This document shows positions 13,922 to 16,617 of a stretch of DNA of 16,617 nucleotides, piece after piece (within the stretch, counting starts at the first letter, position 1; every line of letters starts with the position of its first letter). The notes beneath the pieces are model-generated. The model saw nothing but the letters and a program-made list of their open reading frames with translations. It ran no database searches and was not told where the DNA came from. Source of the DNA: UMGS1071 sp045638545 (GTDB taxonomy: Bacteria > Bacillota > Clostridia > Oscillospirales > Acutalibacteraceae). The stretch covers positions 1 through 16,617 of the forward strand of contig JAZUBL010000052.1 in the NCBI GenBank assembly GCA_045638545.1. The letters are read 5' to 3'. Made by a program: the position numbers and the translations under genes.

Positions 13922-14632
13922 TTACTGATTTTTATTTACGATTCTTGTCTCTACATCGCCTGTATTCAGGTCAATATAGCGTGTGAAAAGAGATACCTTA
14001 TTTTCTGCATTGAGTGCATTCCAGACAGTGTTTGTGAAAGTATCAATATCGCCTTCCAGCTTTACACGAACAGGCTCACCCTCAAAAGATGGGATCGGAT
14101 TACCGTCGCACTTATAAGTGTGGATCAGGCGGCCTTCACCGTTGATTGGTTCTGCATACTCATAGAAATAACGGAGCGCAGCTTCTTCTCTGCCGCAGTC
14201 GCTCTTCAAAATGGAAAGCTTATAAGACATACCGCCTTCAACAATTACTTCGCCGGAGATTCTTGGTGTAAAGTTCGGGCCGTCCGGCTCAAAAGTACGG
14301 GAGCGAAGTGCTTCTTCAAAAGTTCTGCCGGTCTTCAGGTAGTTGTAAACGGTATCTGTCTGGTCACCGTTTGTTACAACAGTTGTTGTGCCAAGCACAC
14401 GAACCGGTGCATAAATGATGAGAGACGGATCAGTCAGCTTGGATTCATCAAAAGCCTTTGTGCGGATGCCTTCGCCGTCCTCTTCGAAAATACGGTTGCG
14501 GCTGTTCTCGCTGCGGCCCATGATGAAGTAAGCAATCACTGCGGAGTTGCCGTCTTCGCTCTTACCAATCAGAACACCTCTGCCCGGATACGCGTTTCCG
14601 CCGAGATATTCAGTAATATTTTTAAGCTCCAT
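13922..14632 (-). CDS. purO: IMP cyclohydrolase, PurO type
   Basis: This 236-residue protein belongs to the IMP_cyclohyd (PurO) family first characterised in archaea. It is unrelated to the PurH N-terminal domain and closes FAICAR to IMP, the last step. Family features are AYPGRGVLIGKSEDG (14-28), AYFIMGRSENSRNRIF (34-49), a central ESKLTDPSLIIYAPVRVLG region and a conserved NFTPRISGE. GAGG is 9 nt before the ATG. It starts 38 nt after purN and directly precedes the stand-alone transformylase, so the two last steps are encoded side by side. Family assignment comes from remembered motifs and from pathway context. Confidence 0.9.
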   Translation of the reverse strand: MELKNITEYLGGNAYPGRGVLIGKSEDGNSAVIAYFIMGRSENSRNRIFEEDGEGIRTKAFDESKLTDPSLIIYAPVRVLGTTTVVTNGDQTDTVYNYLKTGRTFEEALRSRTFEPDGPNFTPRISGEVIVEGGMSYKLSILKSDCGREEAALRYFYEYAEPINGEGRLIHTYKCDGNPIPSFEGEPVRVKLEGDIDTFTNTVWNALNAENKVSLFTRYIDLNTGDVETRIVNKNQ

Positions 14633-14670
14633 TTCAAATAGCCTCTTTTCTTTCAGAATACCAGTGATAT

Positions 14671-15297
14671 TTATTCTACAATAAATACTTTATTGTCTTT
14701 CACTTCCAGTTTGCCCTGGCAGTACAAAGACACCGCCTTTGGCAGGATTTTCCACTCTGCCTGCTCCATAATGCGCTTCTGCAGTGTTTCCGGTGTGTCG
14801 TTATCGAGAACGTCTACAGCCTTCTGCAGAATGATCGGGCCGCCGTCACAGATCTCATTGACAAAGTGAACAGTAGCACCGCTTACCTTTACGCCTTTTG
14901 CCAGCGCAGCTTCATGCACGCGGAGGCCATAGAAGCCTTCGCCGCAGAAAGATGGAATCAGGGATGGATGAACGTTGATCATTCTGTTTGCAAATCTGCG
15001 GATCACACGCTCGCTGATAATGGTCATAAAACCTGCCAGAACGATCAAATCAATGTTGTGTTTTTCCAGCGTAGCAATCAGCGCTTCGTCATAAGCTTCC
15101 ATTGTTGCAAAGTCCTTGCGAACAAGTACTTCTGTTGGAATCTCTGCCTTTGCTGCGCGCTCCAGCGCATAAACGCCAGGCTTGCTTGCGAGAACACAGG
15201 CAATTTTGCCGTTTACAATTTCACCTGCAGCCTGTGCATCGATCAGTGCCTGCAGGTTTGTGCCGCCGCCGGAAACAAGTACTGCAATATTCAGCAT
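14671..15297 (-). CDS. purN: Phosphoribosylglycinamide formyltransferase (GART, 10-formyl-THF dependent)
   Basis: The enzyme formylates GAR to FGAR, the third step. It has 208 residues, as usual. LVSGGGTNLQA (7-17) binds the phosphate of the substrate. The catalytic triad is Asn108 and His110 in INVHPSLIPSF and Asp151 in VNEICDGGPI. The segment after the His reads FCGEGFYG rather than the common FPG-x-HA, a variant that keeps the active-site residues. Its ATG overlaps the end of purM in ATGCTGA (7-nt overlap), which implies translational coupling. GAGGG lies inside the purM end about 10 nt upstream. Confidence 0.96.
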   Translation of the reverse strand: MLNIAVLVSGGGTNLQALIDAQAAGEIVNGKIACVLASKPGVYALERAAKAEIPTEVLVRKDFATMEAYDEALIATLEKHNIDLIVLAGFMTIISERVIRRFANRMINVHPSLIPSFCGEGFYGLRVHEAALAKGVKVSGATVHFVNEICDGGPIILQKAVDVLDNDTPETLQKRIMEQAEWKILPKAVSLYCQGKLEVKDNKVFIVE

Positions 15298-16328
15298 AAC
15301 TCAACACCCTCATCGCCTGCTTCAACTGTGCCGATAATGTATGCCTTTTCGCCTGTGGATTCCAGCTGTGCCAGTGCCTTTTCAGCCTGGTCTGCAGGAA
15401 CAACAACACACATACCAATGCCCATGTTGAAAGTATTGTACATATCATGCTCTGGAATATTGCCGATCTTCTGGATCAGTTCAAAGATTGGCAGTGTTGG
15501 GAAGGAATCCTTCTGGATCTTTGCTGTGCAGCCTTCCTTCATCATTCTTGGAATATTTTCATAGAAGCCGCCGCCTGTGATATGGGAAACAGCCTTAATA
15601 TCGCAAACTTCCTGCAGTGCAGTAATAGAACGAACGTAAATCTTAGTTGGTGTCAGCAGAGACTCACCCAGTGTGCAGCCCAGTTCGTCGTAGTGCTTCT
15701 TCAGATTTTCCTCGTTTACGTCAAATACCTTACGAACAAGGGAGAAACCATTGGAGTGTACGCCGGAGGATGCCATACCGATGATCACATCGCCTGGCTC
15801 CATTTTGGAACCGTCAATGATCTTTTCCTTATCAACGATACCTACACAAAAACCTGCTACGTCGTATTCATCTTCCGGATAGAAGCCTGGCATTTCAGCA
15901 GTCTCGCCGCCGATCAGTGCACAGTTAGACTGTACGCAGCCATCTGCAACGCCGGAAACGATCTCTGCTACACGCTCAGGGGTATTCTTGCCAACTGCAA
16001 GGTAGTCCAGGAAGAACAGTGGCTGTGCACCGCAGCAAACAACGTCGTTGGAGCACATTGCAACACAGTCAATGCCGATAGTGTCGTGCTTGTCCATGAG
16101 GAATGCAAGGCGCAGCTTTGTGCCAACGCCGTCTGTGCCGGAAACAAGAACAGGCTCTTTCATGCCTGCAATGTTTGGCTGAAACAGGCCGCCGAAGCTG
16201 CCGATACCGGAGAGTACACCAGGAATCTTTGTACGGCCAACGTGTTCTTTCATCAGCTCAACAGCTTTGTAACCAGCTGTAACGTCAACGCCTGCTGCCT
16301 TATAGCTATCACTAAAACTTTTCATCAT
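15291..16328 (-). CDS. purM: Phosphoribosylformylglycinamidine cyclo-ligase (AIR synthetase)
   Basis: This ATP-dependent enzyme closes the imidazole ring of FGAM to AIR, the fifth step. It has 345 residues, the usual size. Seen are SGTDGVGTKL (63-72), a DVVCCGAQPLFFLDY stretch (95-109), LIGGETAEMPGFY (138-150) and, later, MASSGVHSNGFSLVR and ITGGGFYENIPR. Two tandem ATGs start the frame. AGAGGG lies 8 nt before the first, so 16328 is kept, with 16325 as the alternative. It begins 30 nt after purE and overlaps purN at its end. Confidence 0.97.
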   Translation of the reverse strand: MMKSFSDSYKAAGVDVTAGYKAVELMKEHVGRTKIPGVLSGIGSFGGLFQPNIAGMKEPVLVSGTDGVGTKLRLAFLMDKHDTIGIDCVAMCSNDVVCCGAQPLFFLDYLAVGKNTPERVAEIVSGVADGCVQSNCALIGGETAEMPGFYPEDEYDVAGFCVGIVDKEKIIDGSKMEPGDVIIGMASSGVHSNGFSLVRKVFDVNEENLKKHYDELGCTLGESLLTPTKIYVRSITALQEVCDIKAVSHITGGGFYENIPRMMKEGCTAKIQKDSFPTLPIFELIQKIGNIPEHDMYNTFNMGIGMCVVVPADQAEKALAQLESTGEKAYIIGTVEAGDEGVELC

Positions 16329-16358
16329 GAGTTTTTCCCTCTATCTTTCTAACAAAAA

Positions 16359-16617
16359 TTACAGGGCTGCTACTGCATCCTGAATTGCTTTGTCTTTCTT
16401 CTGAACACCTGCGTCCATATCTGCCTTCATCTGCTGCAGCTTTGCTGCCAGAGTTTCGTCAGAGAGTGCCAGCATCTGTGCTGCCAGGATCGCTGCGGTG
16501 GCTGCACCGTCGATTGCAACAGTTGCTACAGGAATACCGCTTGGCATCTGTACAGTTGCCAGCAGTGCATCAAGACCGTCCAGTGTGGAGGACTTGATTG
16601 GAATACCGATAACAGGC
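16359..16617 (-). CDS. purE: N5-carboxyaminoimidazole ribonucleotide mutase, C-terminal part
   Basis: Reading continues unbroken to the right edge, so only the C-terminal 86 or so residues are seen. They include PVIGIPIKSSTLDGLDALL and QMPSGIPVATVAIDGAA, typical of class I PurE, which converts N5-CAIR to CAIR. The stop is TAA at 16359-16361, followed by an AGAGGG ribosome site for purM. The N-terminal catalytic loop lies outside the window. It is the first visible gene of the purine operon, and the operon promoter is further upstream. Confidence 0.95.
   Translation of the reverse strand, partial: PVIGIPIKSSTLDGLDALLATVQMPSGIPVATVAIDGAATAAILAAQMLALSDETLAAKLQQMKADMDAGVQKKDKAIQDAVAAL

Noticed and set aside
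12617..14641. A 674-codon open frame on the plus strand opposite purH and purO
   Set aside because: It crosses two intact minus-strand genes with clear family motifs and correct ribosome sites. The translation is Cys-rich and unlike any protein. It is antisense shadow.
1..16617. Mobile elements, CRISPR arrays, tRNA or rRNA genes, phage or defence genes
   Set aside because: No transposase or integrase motif, evenly spaced repeats, tRNA-like cloverleaf or rRNA stretch was seen on either strand. The gene content is core metabolism.

Overview
The window is a tightly packed chromosomal segment from a low-to-moderate GC Firmicute, most likely a gut-type clostridium of the Oscillospiraceae/Ruminococcaceae. 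The support is a T-box leader in front of pheST, an IreB-family gene, a purine operon that uses a stand-alone AICAR formyltransferase plus a PurO-type IMP cyclohydrolase, purine-rich Shine-Dalgarno sequences, and extended -10 promoters. The genus cannot be fixed from the sequence alone. No tRNA, rRNA, CRISPR array, insertion sequence or phage gene was seen.

Left block (1-2483, minus strand): a promoter at 2475-2483 drives a MATE-family exporter, a class I SAM-dependent methyltransferase (TTG start) and the 5' end of an Opp/Dpp/Nik-type ABC permease that runs off the left edge. The permease has a good ribosome binding site but no ATG, GTG or TTG start, and ATT is the best-placed codon. Upstream of the promoter is an AT-rich stretch with repeated, self-complementary TTTTCTCATTA-like segments.

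Second block (2629-6359, minus strand): malQ (4-alpha-glucanotransferase), a fused NAD(P)H-hydrate epimerase/dehydratase, and a small lipoprotein. They form a three-gene operon with a strong promoter at 6331-6359 and a hairpin terminator at 2629-2660.

Third block (6404-10953, plus strand): a promoter divergent from malQ and a Phe-type T-box riboswitch control pheS and pheT. They are followed by ireB with its own putative promoter, a 15-bp hairpin, an unrecognised 102-residue protein, and a strong terminator.

Fourth block (11031-16617, minus strand): a purine operon read purE (partial) - purM - purN - purO - AICAR formyltransferase - purD - terminator. Purine genes further upstream are presumably outside the window. 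Between the purine terminator and the convergent plus-strand block is a single small gene of unknown function (75 aa) with its own promoter and terminator. The six visible purine enzymes cover the PurD, PurN, PurM and PurE steps and the last two steps to IMP. The bifunctional PurH of most bacteria is replaced here by two separate genes.

Most of the window is core metabolism. The parts most worth a second look are the exporter-methyltransferase-importer cluster on the left and its missing canonical start codon, the split PurH function, and the small unrecognised genes near ireB and purD.
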